This document shows positions 6,333-15,244 of a stretch of DNA of 64,000 nucleotides, piece by piece. The position numbers were made by a program, and so were the translations under genes. Source of the DNA: Runella aurantiaca (lineage in GTDB: Bacteria > Bacteroidota > Bacteroidia > Cytophagales > Spirosomataceae); assembly GCF_003339505.1 (NCBI RefSeq), contig NZ_QPIW01000022.1:49887-113886 (forward strand), read 5' to 3'. The notes beneath the pieces were generated by a model. That model was not told where the DNA came from. It saw only the letters and a program-made list of their open reading frames with translations, and searched no databases. Numbering within the stretch: the first letter of the stretch is position 1; each line of letters starts with the position of its first letter.

Positions 6333-8660
6333 TTACTTTCCAGTGAGGGCTTCACCCACTCCTCCTTTGACTGACAGAATCTTGAATTCTGTTCGACGGT
6401 TGAGGCGGTGTTCGGCATCTTCACAATTTGTTCCATCAACGCAATCGTTGACCAATTCAGATTCTCCATATCCGCGGGCTACCAAACGTGATGGGGTGAT
6501 TCCCTTGCGGACCAGATAATCGAAGGCAGCGCGGGCGCGGCGTTCTGAAAGGCGCAGATTGTACACGTCGCTGGCGCGGCTATCGGTAAATGACCGCAAC
6601 TCAATTTGCATCGTTGGATACTTCTTCATCAGGCCTACTACTTTATCCAATTCTTTAGCGGCTTCGGGACGGATGAAAAACTTATCCAAATCGTAATAAA
6701 TATTATCGAGGGTAAACACGTCGCCTGTACCGTACATGCTCAGGTCACTTTCCACGATTTTCTTCTTGGTTTTCTTATTTTTGTTGATGGTCTGTTCGTT
6801 GGTCGCCAACTCGTCGCCCTCGGCCCGCAGATCGTAGTTGCGACTTGGGTCAACTTCAAACTCGTATCCTCCATCAGGGCCCGTTACTACGGTGCGCTCA
6901 GCACCCGTTTTCTGGTCTTTCAGGGTTACTTTTACGCCTTCCTGTGGTGATTGATTTACTTCACGTTTTACCGTTCCTCGCAAAATAGTATTCTCGCTCT
7001 TGTTGAGGTAAATCGACACGCTCATCTGTGGATTGGCCGACTGGGTCATCGTGGAGAAGCGAATATTGTTGGTAGCGTATCCTTCTTTGATGGCTTTAAA
7101 GTCGTAATCGGTTTGTGATTCTAAACAAATTTTTGTAGCACCATCGATTCCTGTTTGTTGAATGTCTTGGTTAGAACCATTTTTTACGATTCTAACGTCT
7201 GCACCTTCGATGGGAGTATTGGTTTTGGCATCAAGTACTAAGATTTCAAGCGGACGGCAGGTGCGGGTAAAGCGGTAAATATTGTCGTCAGATACGCCTT
7301 TGCTGCGGTTGGAGCTGAAATATCCAGTACCCAATTCTTTATCGCTAATTAATCCAAAATCATCTTTTTCGGAGTTGATGGGGGCACCCAGGTTTTTTAC
7401 GCCTTTGTAAGCAATTCCTTCTTTCAGCTCGGCATAAAAAATATCCAGACCGCCCAATCCTTCATGACCGTCGGAGGCAAAGTAGAGATTGCCGCCTGCG
7501 TCGATAAACGGAAACATTTCATTGCCTTCGGTATTGATTTCTTTGCCTAAGTTGACAGGCGTGCCCCATTGTCCATTGTTGTATTCCACAACGTAAACGT
7601 CCGTGCCACCAAATCCACCGGGCATGTCTGAGACAAAATAAAGCTTGGTATCATCGGGTGAAAGCGCTGGGTGGCCCGTAGAATAATCGTCGCTATTGAA
7701 GGGGAGTTCTTTGACACCGCCCCAATCTTTGCCTTTTTGGTCGGCAATGTATAACTTCAATTTGTTGATTCCGTCGTTGCTTTTCTTGCTTTTACCACCG
7801 TTGTAGTTGTTGCGGGTAAAGACCACTTTTGTGTAATCTTTGAAGAAAGTAGCGGGGCCTTCATGGTACTTTGTGTTGAGCGTTCGGCTAAATTTCTCGG
7901 CTTTGGTGACGGGCATTGGCAAGTCGGGGGTGGGTGTAGCCTCCGCGAGTGTGCCTGTGTTGCCATTGGTGGCAGAGGCGCCGCCCAAGGTTCCTGCTGA
8001 GTTGACGTAAGTGTCGCGTACGCCTTTGAGTGCCGAGGTATCGGGGGTGAAATAGAGATCAAGGAACGGCGTTTGGTTCCAGTTAAAAACCCGTTTGATG
8101 ATTCCTGATTCGGCCCGTGAGGAAACAAAAACCAATCCCCCTTTAAAATACATAGGGCTAAAATCGGCCTGTTTGGAGTTGACTGGCAAATACTCTACGC
8201 GATACATGGCCGAATCTTTGTAAAAACGATTCATGTCCATGTACGTAACCGCAAACTTTCGACCGCGCAAATCGGAGGATTGTAAGTCGGCGTACTTTCC
8301 GTACATTTTTTGCGACTCTCGGTGTTTGCCGTTGCTTGCCAGCGCTTGGGCGTAATAGAGATAGTTGCGGCTGTCGGAATCGGCAAAATTTTCTACCAAT
8401 TGTCCGTAAACTCTTTCCGCATTGCGGGTGTCTTGGAGACGTCGGTAGCTGTAAGCCAATTTTTCTAACGCCTCTTTGCGTTCGACTGGGTCAGACTTTT
8501 TGTCAACGCGAAGGAATTCTTCGTAGCCCCGCACAGCATCGGCATAGCTGTATTCGTCAAAAGCCCGATTGGCCGACCGGAGTCTGGCGTTTTGGGCGAA
8601 TGCGTTGAGTGTCATCAGGGCCAGAACAAATCCCAACGCGATTTTACCTACGGTTTTCAT
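6333..8660 (-). CDS. PorE-like OmpA-family protein (TPR, beta-propeller, CarboxypepD_reg, OmpA)
   Basis: The mature protein follows a 23-residue signal peptide (MKTVGKIALGFVLALMTLNAFAQ). The domains in order are TPR-like helices (about 25-135), WD40-like PD40 propeller blades (about 170-450, with repeats such as LSPDDTKLYFVSDMPGGFGG), two carboxypeptidase-regulatory-like beta domains (about 480-560 and 575-625), and a C-terminal OmpA peptidoglycan-binding domain (about 640-760, SFTDSRASDVYNLRLSERRA). This is the architecture of PorE, which tethers the type IX secretion machinery to peptidoglycan. Similar proteins also occur outside that system, so the name is provisional. The ATG at 8660 is preferred over one at 8708 because it begins the signal peptide. 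The gene stands alone on its strand. Confidence 0.82.
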   Translation of the reverse strand: MKTVGKIALGFVLALMTLNAFAQNARLRSANRAFDEYSYADAVRGYEEFLRVDKKSDPVERKEALEKLAYSYRRLQDTRNAERVYGQLVENFADSDSRNYLYYAQALASNGKHRESQKMYGKYADLQSSDLRGRKFAVTYMDMNRFYKDSAMYRVEYLPVNSKQADFSPMYFKGGLVFVSSRAESGIIKRVFNWNQTPFLDLYFTPDTSALKGVRDTYVNSAGTLGGASATNGNTGTLAEATPTPDLPMPVTKAEKFSRTLNTKYHEGPATFFKDYTKVVFTRNNYNGGKSKKSNDGINKLKLYIADQKGKDWGGVKELPFNSDDYSTGHPALSPDDTKLYFVSDMPGGFGGTDVYVVEYNNGQWGTPVNLGKEINTEGNEMFPFIDAGGNLYFASDGHEGLGGLDIFYAELKEGIAYKGVKNLGAPINSEKDDFGLISDKELGTGYFSSNRSKGVSDDNIYRFTRTCRPLEILVLDAKTNTPIEGADVRIVKNGSNQDIQQTGIDGATKICLESQTDYDFKAIKEGYATNNIRFSTMTQSANPQMSVSIYLNKSENTILRGTVKREVNQSPQEGVKVTLKDQKTGAERTVVTGPDGGYEFEVDPSRNYDLRAEGDELATNEQTINKNKKTKKKIVESDLSMYGTGDVFTLDNIYYDLDKFFIRPEAAKELDKVVGLMKKYPTMQIELRSFTDSRASDVYNLRLSERRARAAFDYLVRKGITPSRLVARGYGESELVNDCVDGTNCEDAEHRLNRRTEFKILSVKGGVGEALTGK

Positions 8661-8800
8661 AATTGCAAAAGTGTTACAGTAGCAGGAAAATAGGATTCTA
8701 TCTGTCAAGTCTCAATTACTGTGCCAAAAAATAAAAGTAAGTTTTTTTTGTGAAAAAACTATTGGGTTGAAGTTGTTTGTGTAAAATAACTATCTGTTTA

Positions 8801-10129
8801 TCAATTAGATGTGTCTTGTGAAAATTTTAAAATTTTCACAGTTGTTTCGCTAATTTTAAATCGTTCATCCAATCGGAAGCCTACCAACCAAGCTATTTCG
8901 CCGCCTGATTCGAGTACGTAGACTTGGTCTTTTCGATTTCTAGAGACTTTTGCATCGACCAAAAAGTCACTGATTTTCTTCTTTTTTCCCTTCATGCCCA
9001 ACGGACAGAACCAATCGCCAGGCTGCCAAAGACGCAGTTTGAGCGGAAATGTTAGCGTATTCGCATCCATGTATGCGACTTCTTTTTTATTTTCTGCAAC
9101 GGTGGTTTTACCCATTGTCCACGTCAAATGCCCGCCAGCATAGTTAATTTCACCGCAAGGTTCATGCAATTCGTAGTATGTTGAGCTGGGTATTTGGGAA
9201 GGAGTGACGAGCCACTTACCCCGGTTCATAATCAATGTATGCGTTGGTGAAAAATACCTTTTACCTGTTTGTCCTTTTCGGTTGAGCCAAATGAGTTTTG
9301 ATTGTTGGTACGTAAAACCAAAGCCCGTGAGCCACTGAGCCAACAACTCTACGGGGGCAACTTGCTGTTCTAATGGCGCAATAGCAATCCATATTGTGCT
9401 ACCTTCGGCCCTAATGATTTCGGCCTCAATGGATTTTCGGCTCGCTGCCAGCAGGTTTTCTGTGGCTTTGACGCGCTCGGCCAACGTAGCAACAGAGGCT
9501 GCAACATTCGGATTGAGTTCCCTTAAAATAGGAACGACGTGGTGGCGTAGTCGATTGCGCGCATAATCAACGGAAGCGTTGGAACTGTCTTCCCGCCAAG
9601 GCAATTGATTTTGTGTAAGAAAAGCCTGTATGTCGTTTCGAGAGGCAAAGAGTAGCGGACGAACCAATCGGTCTTTTTTGGGCAGAATGCCGTGCAAACC
9701 CGCCAAGCCCGTACCCCGCGTCAGGTTTAGCAGGACGGTTTCGAGTAGGTCATCTTGGTGGTGAGCGGTAAGAATATAGTCATAGTGAAATTGGTGACGA
9801 ATCTCTTCAAACCAAGGGTAGCGCAATTCGCGGGCGGCCATTTGGGTAGAAATGCCCCGTTTTTTGGCAAATGCCTTGGTCTCAAACCGCTGAACATGAC
9901 AGGCAACCCCGTATTTTTGAGCCAGTTGTTGTACAAATAATTGGTCGCCTTCCGAATCTTCGCCCCTTAATTGGAAGTTGCAATGCGCAATGCCGAAGGA
10001 AAAACCAGCTTCATGGCAAAGTTGCGTCAGAACGACCGAATCAATGCCCCCGCTCACCGTCAGTAGCAATCGGTCGGTCGGTGTAAAGAGTTGGTTTTCG
10101 GTAATAAAACGTAAGAAAGCTTGCAGCAT
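8801..10129 (-). CDS. tilS: tRNA(Ile)-lysidine synthase
   Basis: This 442-residue enzyme uses ATP to attach lysine to C34 of the CAU-anticodon tRNA(Ile), changing its decoding from AUG to AUA; it is normally essential. The PP-loop SGGIDS lies at residues 26-31, followed by the N-type ATP pyrophosphatase fold with AHCNFQLRGEDSEGD and the HHQDDLLETVLLNLTRG signature near residues 120-140. The C-terminal TilS substrate-binding domain is present (LRLWQPGDWFCPLGMKGKKK). The ATG at 10129 gives the usual N-terminus (MLQAFLRFI); the open frame upstream is non-homologous. It is flanked by same-strand genes with separate-looking spacers of about 130 bp. Confidence 0.95.
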   Translation of the reverse strand: MLQAFLRFITENQLFTPTDRLLLTVSGGIDSVVLTQLCHEAGFSFGIAHCNFQLRGEDSEGDQLFVQQLAQKYGVACHVQRFETKAFAKKRGISTQMAARELRYPWFEEIRHQFHYDYILTAHHQDDLLETVLLNLTRGTGLAGLHGILPKKDRLVRPLLFASRNDIQAFLTQNQLPWREDSSNASVDYARNRLRHHVVPILRELNPNVAASVATLAERVKATENLLAASRKSIEAEIIRAEGSTIWIAIAPLEQQVAPVELLAQWLTGFGFTYQQSKLIWLNRKGQTGKRYFSPTHTLIMNRGKWLVTPSQIPSSTYYELHEPCGEINYAGGHLTWTMGKTTVAENKKEVAYMDANTLTFPLKLRLWQPGDWFCPLGMKGKKKKISDFLVDAKVSRNRKDQVYVLESGGEIAWLVGFRLDERFKISETTVKILKFSQDTSN

Positions 10130-10258
10130 GGGTCGGTTATTGGCTTGGCAAAGATACGTATAAAAAAAGAACGTCGCCGAGGAAGACTCCTTGACGACGT
10201 TGATAAGAAAATGCATTGGTAAAGGCTAGACGCTTACCGATGTTAAGAACTTGAATGA

Positions 10259-11254
10259 TTAACTTAATAAGGCTTTTTCCAACAGCACCTTGGTGGCCTT
10301 TATACCGGCATCTTCGTCTAAATAATTTTCTTTGGAGCCCATCATTTTCATCGCTCCGCCTTCGTACTCAATCCCGATGTAGCCTTTGAAGCTTTTAGGA
10401 AGATTGGCTTTGACAATCGGCATCATTTTTGCAAAATCTACGTCCGTACAATTGCCATTTGCGTCGAATTTGTGCGTTTTGGCGCTGACGCCTTTGGCAA
10501 AAGGCATCAACTTTTTAACGCCTTCGTACTTGTCAAAGTCATTGAGTATTTTGGCATTCATAAAGCCTTCCATCGTCATGACTTTGGGTTTTTCGCGCTC
10601 GGTAAAATTGCCAAAATCGGGCAGTGAGCCTGCATAAGGGTTTTTGACCTGTTTGAGAAGGCTAACCAGCCAATCAGGGTTGGTAGAGACGTTGATGTGA
10701 TTTTCGATGATGACGCCGATGCCCGCTTTTTCTCCGAATTCCACCAATTTTCCGTACCCTTCAACACCCGCTTTCATTAATTCCTCGGGAGTACCGTCGC
10801 CCGTCATGTTTACTCTGATGGAATGACACCCCAAAAATTTGGCGGCTTCAATCCATTTGTAGTGATTTTCAACGGCCTGCTGGCGTTTAGCTGCGTCGTT
10901 TGCGCCCAAATCTCCTTCGTTATCTACCATGATAAGCACGTTGGTAACCCCCAAATCAGCGGTTCGCTGTTTGAGTTCGCTAAGGTAGGCCTGGTCTTTG
11001 GCTTTGTCTTGCCAAAACATAGAAACGTATTCTACAGCGCTGATGCCGAATTCGTTCTTGGCTTTGGCGGGAAAGTCCATGTTTTTGAGTTTGCCACTAA
11101 ACAACGAACCTGCCAACGAAAACTCGGCCAACGAAATGGTAAACCAAGGCTTGGCCGCTGCAAAGGCAGATTCGGCCACAAAACCAGCGGCAGTAACCAT
11201 TCCTAATTGATTCAGGAATTGGCGACGATTGAGGTGATTGTCTTGAAATGTCAT
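10259..11254 (-). CDS. Secreted TIM-barrel sugar phosphate isomerase/epimerase-like protein
   Basis: This 331-residue protein starts with a Tat-like signal (NRRQFLNQLGMVTAAGFVAESAFA) and continues as an AP-endonuclease-2/xylose-isomerase-like TIM barrel. Conserved patches include IENHIN near residue 190 and IGIEYEGG near residue 292, with metal-binding acids and histidines expected at strand ends. Exported relatives in Bacteroidota are abundant and mostly uncharacterised; sugar epimerase or isomerase activity is the usual inference. It lies downstream of the 1249-residue sugar-dehydrogenase-like fusion on the same strand, separated by 76 bases containing a 14-bp stem hairpin, so it may or may not be in that operon. 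A second, shorter homologous-type protein is encoded at 57468-58403. Confidence 0.8.
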   Translation of the reverse strand: MTFQDNHLNRRQFLNQLGMVTAAGFVAESAFAAAKPWFTISLAEFSLAGSLFSGKLKNMDFPAKAKNEFGISAVEYVSMFWQDKAKDQAYLSELKQRTADLGVTNVLIMVDNEGDLGANDAAKRQQAVENHYKWIEAAKFLGCHSIRVNMTGDGTPEELMKAGVEGYGKLVEFGEKAGIGVIIENHINVSTNPDWLVSLLKQVKNPYAGSLPDFGNFTEREKPKVMTMEGFMNAKILNDFDKYEGVKKLMPFAKGVSAKTHKFDANGNCTDVDFAKMMPIVKANLPKSFKGYIGIEYEGGAMKMMGSKENYLDEDAGIKATKVLLEKALLS

Positions 11255-11273
11255 TTTTGTAAATGGTTACAGT

Positions 11274-11324
11274 TTAACGTCGGCAAGCAGTTCCACTGTG
11301 GGTTCTAAACCTTGCCGACGTTAA
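11274..11324. repeat. 14-bp stem palindrome with GGGTTCTAAACC
   Basis: TTAACGTCGGCAAG (11274-11287) and CTTGCCGACGTTAA (11311-11324) pair perfectly around a 23-base loop that contains GGGTTCTAAACC. The loop motif resembles that of the other intergenic palindromes at 908-960, 3917-3971 and 58415-58448. It lies just after the stop of the large fusion gene on the minus strand, where it could also form a 3' transcript hairpin. Confidence 0.65.
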
Positions 11325-11330
11325 TGCGTT

Positions 11331-14300
11331 TTATTCCTTTTTTCCTTCAAACACCATTCCCATGGCTTCCAGCTTGATTTTGGAAACATTAGCGCTTTCG
11401 TCACGGACGAAATAAACGGTGCCTTTGCCATCGGCGTCAAATTTATCGGGAGTGCCCGTGGAACTGATTTCACCGCCTTGGCCGCCAGCATCCATGATTA
11501 CCTTGCCATCTTTCACCTTCACCTCGATATATTCAAAAGGTAATCCTGTCATTTTGTATTTACCAGCGTAGGCGCTAATGTCATTTTTGGGGGCAGCATC
11601 GACTGCGGGCACATTGCCTAAGGCAGGAGTATCGGTTTTGAATTCGATTCCCATCACGACCATGAGCGAGCCTTCCGCTTTTGGATTTTGGAAAACCAGA
11701 TAAACATCATGAATCCCTTCGGTGGGGGTAAGGTTGATTTTTGCGGCATTTCCTCCAAAACCTCCTTTGTCAGTGGCTTCAATAAATCCAGATTCGCCGA
11801 TGAGTTTACCCGTAGGTGAGCCTAAACGAAGCTCAATATTTCCGCCTTGTGCATTTAATTGGGCTTTGGGGGTAGCAACGATTAATTCTATTCGTTGAAT
11901 GCCGGTTAAATCAGCCTGATTGAGTCCGACGTAAGCGCCCGATTTGCTGGGAATCACGAGGTCGTTTCCGCCAAACGACATTTTGTTAACCGACTCATAT
12001 TTGTCAAAACCGTGCGGGCTTATTTTAGCATTCCGAAGGGTGTAGGTTTGCTCTGAGGCAAGTGATGGCAGTCCTTTGTTTCCTTGGTCTTCGTAAGAAG
12101 CCCTGAGAATGAACACGCCTTGTCCTTTATCTCCAGCAGGTATTTTGGTCGTGTATGAACCTGCCACTGGCAACGATTTCGGGTTGGCTTTTTCGTTAGA
12201 AAGACTCAAAATGTATTTTACCATGTCGCCTGCATCAGCCGCTGAAAGTTGTGGGTGGCCTGCCATGGGAGTTTCGCCCCATACACCACTGCCGCCTGAA
12301 ATCACTTTTTTGGCGAGTTTTTCGATGGCACTGGCATCGCCCTTGTATTTTTGGGCAATGGCGCTGTACATGGGCCCGATGGATTTTTTGTCAATGCTGT
12401 GACACGCCTGGCAGTCGCTGGCGGCAATGAGTTTTTTGCCAGTGGCAAAACCCGCACTCGCATCTGCTGAGCGGTGCCCTTGCGCAATGGCTATTTTGTC
12501 ATATCCTTCGGCCAGATAGTCAATGCTTACGGCTACCTGTTCGGGTTTGATTTTTCCGTTGGCGAGGCTTCCGTCTTCTTTGTCACTTACTTTTACCTCA
12601 TAATCAAACGATTTGTTGGCGAAAAAGAAAGTTTTGTTGCTTTTGGGTAAGTCAAAGGTCAATACTGGCGGCTCGTTGCCAGCGGTCAATTCCAACGATT
12701 GAGCATTAGAAGCGCCTTGTGCGTCGGTCACGGTTAAGGTGGCTTTATACACCCCCGCTTTGGCCAGCGCCAACGTTGGATTTGCTTCGTTTACAACTTT
12801 GTTAAAACCGTCTTTGGAGGTAATTTTCCAAGAATACTTCAGCGCATCACCGTCAGCATCGGTTGTTCCTTTTGACGAGAGGTTTACTTTGAAAGGAACC
12901 GAGCCTCCCAATTTGTCGGCGGCTACCTGTACCATAGGTTTTCTGTTTCCGCCGTTGTATTCAATCCGTATCAAACGCGCGTCATCGTTGGCCGTAAACC
13001 AGCCCGAGCCGTATTCGAGCATGTACAAATCGCCGTTGGCATCAAACTCCATGTCCATCGGATTGCTGAACTTATAGCTTGGCATAAAGCGGTCCATCGA
13101 AACATAGTTGCCGTCTTTATCCATCGTAACGGCCATAATCCAGCCGCGCATCCAGTCGTAGGTCAGGATTTTGCCATCATAATACTTAGGGAAAGAACGA
13201 GCGGCATTTTTGAACTCTTCGCTGTAAAATACGGGGCCTGCCATGGCATTGCGACCGCCACTTCCCACCATCGGAAACTCGGGAGATTCGCCGTAAGGAT
13301 ACCAAATGAAGGCTTTTTGGGCAGGAGGCAATTCTTTTAAGCCGGTGTTGTTGGGAGAGGTATTGAGGGGCTTGGTCGCGTCCCATCTTTCGCCCGATTT
13401 GTTGTTTACAAAGTCAAATTTGTTGTAGGCTTTGTTGTCGCCAACGAAGTGTGGCCATCCAAAGTTACCTGCTTTGCGGGCTTGTCCTACTTCGTCGTGC
13501 CCTGCAGGGCCTCGGTCGTCGGCGGGTTTGTTGGCGTCAGGACCTACTTCGCCCCAATACACAAAGCCTGTTTTCTGGTCAACTGAGATGCGGAATGGGT
13601 TACGGTGGCCCATGGTATAGATTTCGGGGCGGGTTTGTGGTGTACCTTTGGGAAATAAATTTCCTTCGGGAATAGTGTAGCTACCGTCAGGTTGTGGTTT
13701 AATGCGAATGATTTTTCCGCGTAAATCGTTGGTATTGGCCGATGATTTTTGGGCATCCCAAGATTCGCGGCCCGGACGCTCGTCGCTGGGACTGAAACCA
13801 TTGGAGCCGTGCGGGTTGGTGTTGTCGCCGGTTGATAGGTATAGATTCCCTGCCTTATCCCAAGCGATGGAGCCGCCCGTGTGGCAACATTCTTCGCGTT
13901 GGGTAGCTACTTCCAAGATTACTTTTTTTGAACTCATAACCAATTCGTCACCGCGTAATTCGTAACGGGTTAAGATGTTTTTTGGCTCACCACCCGCGGG
14001 AGAATAGTACAGGTAAATCCAGTGGTTTTGGGCGAAATTAGGGTCTTTATTCAATCCCAAAACGCCATCTTCGCCTTCCGAAACTTTGCCTTCTTTGCTG
14101 GTATACTTGGTGTTTACATCGAGCTTGGCAATGGTTTTGAGTTGCTTGGTTTTGGTGTTATAAAGCCGTATTTCTCCTTTGCGTTGGATGAATAAAATGC
14201 GCCCGTCGCCCAACACAGAAAGTTCCATGGGTTCGTCCAGTTTTTCTTCCAAAACCACTTTTGTAAAACGGTTTTCGTCGGGACGTGCTTTGGTATAATC

Positions 14301-15080
14301 CAAGGCTTTGGGCGCATCGCCTCCCATCACGTAGTTCAATCCAGCCCAGATGTGATTAAGAAAAAGAGGCTCTGAGAAGGTCTCATCAGTATGCCCCATG
14401 GCGGTATAAAAAGCCCTTCCTCCATCAAATTCTTGATACCAGCTCATGGGGTGATTATCCCCGTTTTTGCCTCCCTGATAGGTTTTTTCATCAATTTTTA
14501 GGAGTACATTAATGCTTGGGCTGATGTTTTTAAAGGCGTAAAATTCATCGGTGCGCTCAAACTCATCAGGCATTCCCTTGGTGGCCCAATGGTTTTTCAT
14601 GGCAACGATAAATTTTCCTTTTTGAACGTTGCTTGGAACAGAAGGGTGGTCTAAAAAATAGGCCCCTGCCAAGCGTCCGTACCATGGCCAGTCGTATTCG
14701 GTATCGGTGGCGGCATGGATGCCTAAATACCCGCCACCTGCTTGGATATAGTGTTCAAAATCAGTTTGTTGGTTGGTGTTGAGTACGTCGCCAGTCGTAT
14801 TTAGAAATACTACCGAACGATACCGTTTAAGGTTTTCTGGGTTGAATTGAGTGGCATCTTCCGTCAAATCAACGGTGAACCCTTTTTCTTGAGCCATTTT
14901 TTGAAATGCAGCTTTTCCTGCCTCAATCGAAGCGTGCCGGAAGGCAGCGGTTTTGCTGAAAACCAATACGCGGCGTTCGGGCGACTGCCCAAAAACCATT
15001 GCTGCGCCACATATCAGCAATCCCCAACTGAGTAGCAGGAAACGGACTGATTTTCGGGTGTTTAAGTTTGCTTTTTTCAT
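11331..15080 (-). CDS. ThuA / PQQ-type sugar dehydrogenase / PKD / cytochrome c / CBM fusion protein
   Basis: This 1249-residue exported protein begins with a signal peptide (about residues 1-32, ending AAMVFGQ). Domains in order are ThuA (about 35-255, GGGYLGIHAATDTEYDWPW), a glucose/sorbosone-dehydrogenase-like six-bladed propeller (about 265-705), a PKD domain (about 712-800), a c-type cytochrome with CQACH haem site near residues 889-893 and a candidate Met ligand near 940, a CBM6-like carbohydrate-binding domain (about 1020-1150) and a small C-terminal beta domain. The set suggests periplasmic or surface oxidation of a sugar, with electrons passed to the attached haem. Bacteroidota often carry such fusions, but none is well characterised. 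It is divergent from the Nudix-type regulator at 15245, with an inverted repeat between the two. Confidence 0.85.
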   Translation of the reverse strand: MKKANLNTRKSVRFLLLSWGLLICGAAMVFGQSPERRVLVFSKTAAFRHASIEAGKAAFQKMAQEKGFTVDLTEDATQFNPENLKRYRSVVFLNTTGDVLNTNQQTDFEHYIQAGGGYLGIHAATDTEYDWPWYGRLAGAYFLDHPSVPSNVQKGKFIVAMKNHWATKGMPDEFERTDEFYAFKNISPSINVLLKIDEKTYQGGKNGDNHPMSWYQEFDGGRAFYTAMGHTDETFSEPLFLNHIWAGLNYVMGGDAPKALDYTKARPDENRFTKVVLEEKLDEPMELSVLGDGRILFIQRKGEIRLYNTKTKQLKTIAKLDVNTKYTSKEGKVSEGEDGVLGLNKDPNFAQNHWIYLYYSPAGGEPKNILTRYELRGDELVMSSKKVILEVATQREECCHTGGSIAWDKAGNLYLSTGDNTNPHGSNGFSPSDERPGRESWDAQKSSANTNDLRGKIIRIKPQPDGSYTIPEGNLFPKGTPQTRPEIYTMGHRNPFRISVDQKTGFVYWGEVGPDANKPADDRGPAGHDEVGQARKAGNFGWPHFVGDNKAYNKFDFVNNKSGERWDATKPLNTSPNNTGLKELPPAQKAFIWYPYGESPEFPMVGSGGRNAMAGPVFYSEEFKNAARSFPKYYDGKILTYDWMRGWIMAVTMDKDGNYVSMDRFMPSYKFSNPMDMEFDANGDLYMLEYGSGWFTANDDARLIRIEYNGGNRKPMVQVAADKLGGSVPFKVNLSSKGTTDADGDALKYSWKITSKDGFNKVVNEANPTLALAKAGVYKATLTVTDAQGASNAQSLELTAGNEPPVLTFDLPKSNKTFFFANKSFDYEVKVSDKEDGSLANGKIKPEQVAVSIDYLAEGYDKIAIAQGHRSADASAGFATGKKLIAASDCQACHSIDKKSIGPMYSAIAQKYKGDASAIEKLAKKVISGGSGVWGETPMAGHPQLSAADAGDMVKYILSLSNEKANPKSLPVAGSYTTKIPAGDKGQGVFILRASYEDQGNKGLPSLASEQTYTLRNAKISPHGFDKYESVNKMSFGGNDLVIPSKSGAYVGLNQADLTGIQRIELIVATPKAQLNAQGGNIELRLGSPTGKLIGESGFIEATDKGGFGGNAAKINLTPTEGIHDVYLVFQNPKAEGSLMVVMGIEFKTDTPALGNVPAVDAAPKNDISAYAGKYKMTGLPFEYIEVKVKDGKVIMDAGGQGGEISSTGTPDKFDADGKGTVYFVRDESANVSKIKLEAMGMVFEGKKE

Positions 15081-15134
15081 GAATAAAACGAGTTGAAACT
15101 GATAGGTTAACTTGGTAATGTTTTAATTTTAGTA

Positions 15135-15175
15135 GAGATAATTTTGTTATTATCTCATTATGGGACAATAATAAC
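15135..15175. promoter_or_regulatory. Candidate operator in the divergent promoter region
   Basis: GAGATAAT (15135-15142) and ATTATCTC (15149-15156) form a perfect 8-bp inverted repeat with a 6-base spacer. A second pair, GTTATTAT (15146-15153) and ATAATAAC (15168-15175), overlaps it. The site sits between the divergent sugar-dehydrogenase-like gene and the Nudix-type regulator, which is where an autoregulating repressor of this family would bind. Binding is inferred from position only. Confidence 0.5.
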
Positions 15176-15205
15176 TGATTTTATTATATTACTCAAATTT
15201 TTACG

Positions 15206-15213
15206 TATTTTTG
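15206..15213 (+). promoter_or_regulatory. Probable -7 element of the Nudix-type regulator gene
   Basis: TATTTTTG matches the Bacteroidota consensus TAnnTTTG exactly, 31 bases before the ATG at 15245. The region about 20-27 bases upstream is AT-rich (TGATTTTATT) but has no exact TTG. Confidence 0.45.
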
Positions 15214-15244
15214 CCTAAACCCTTATGCTGCATATATCCCCATT

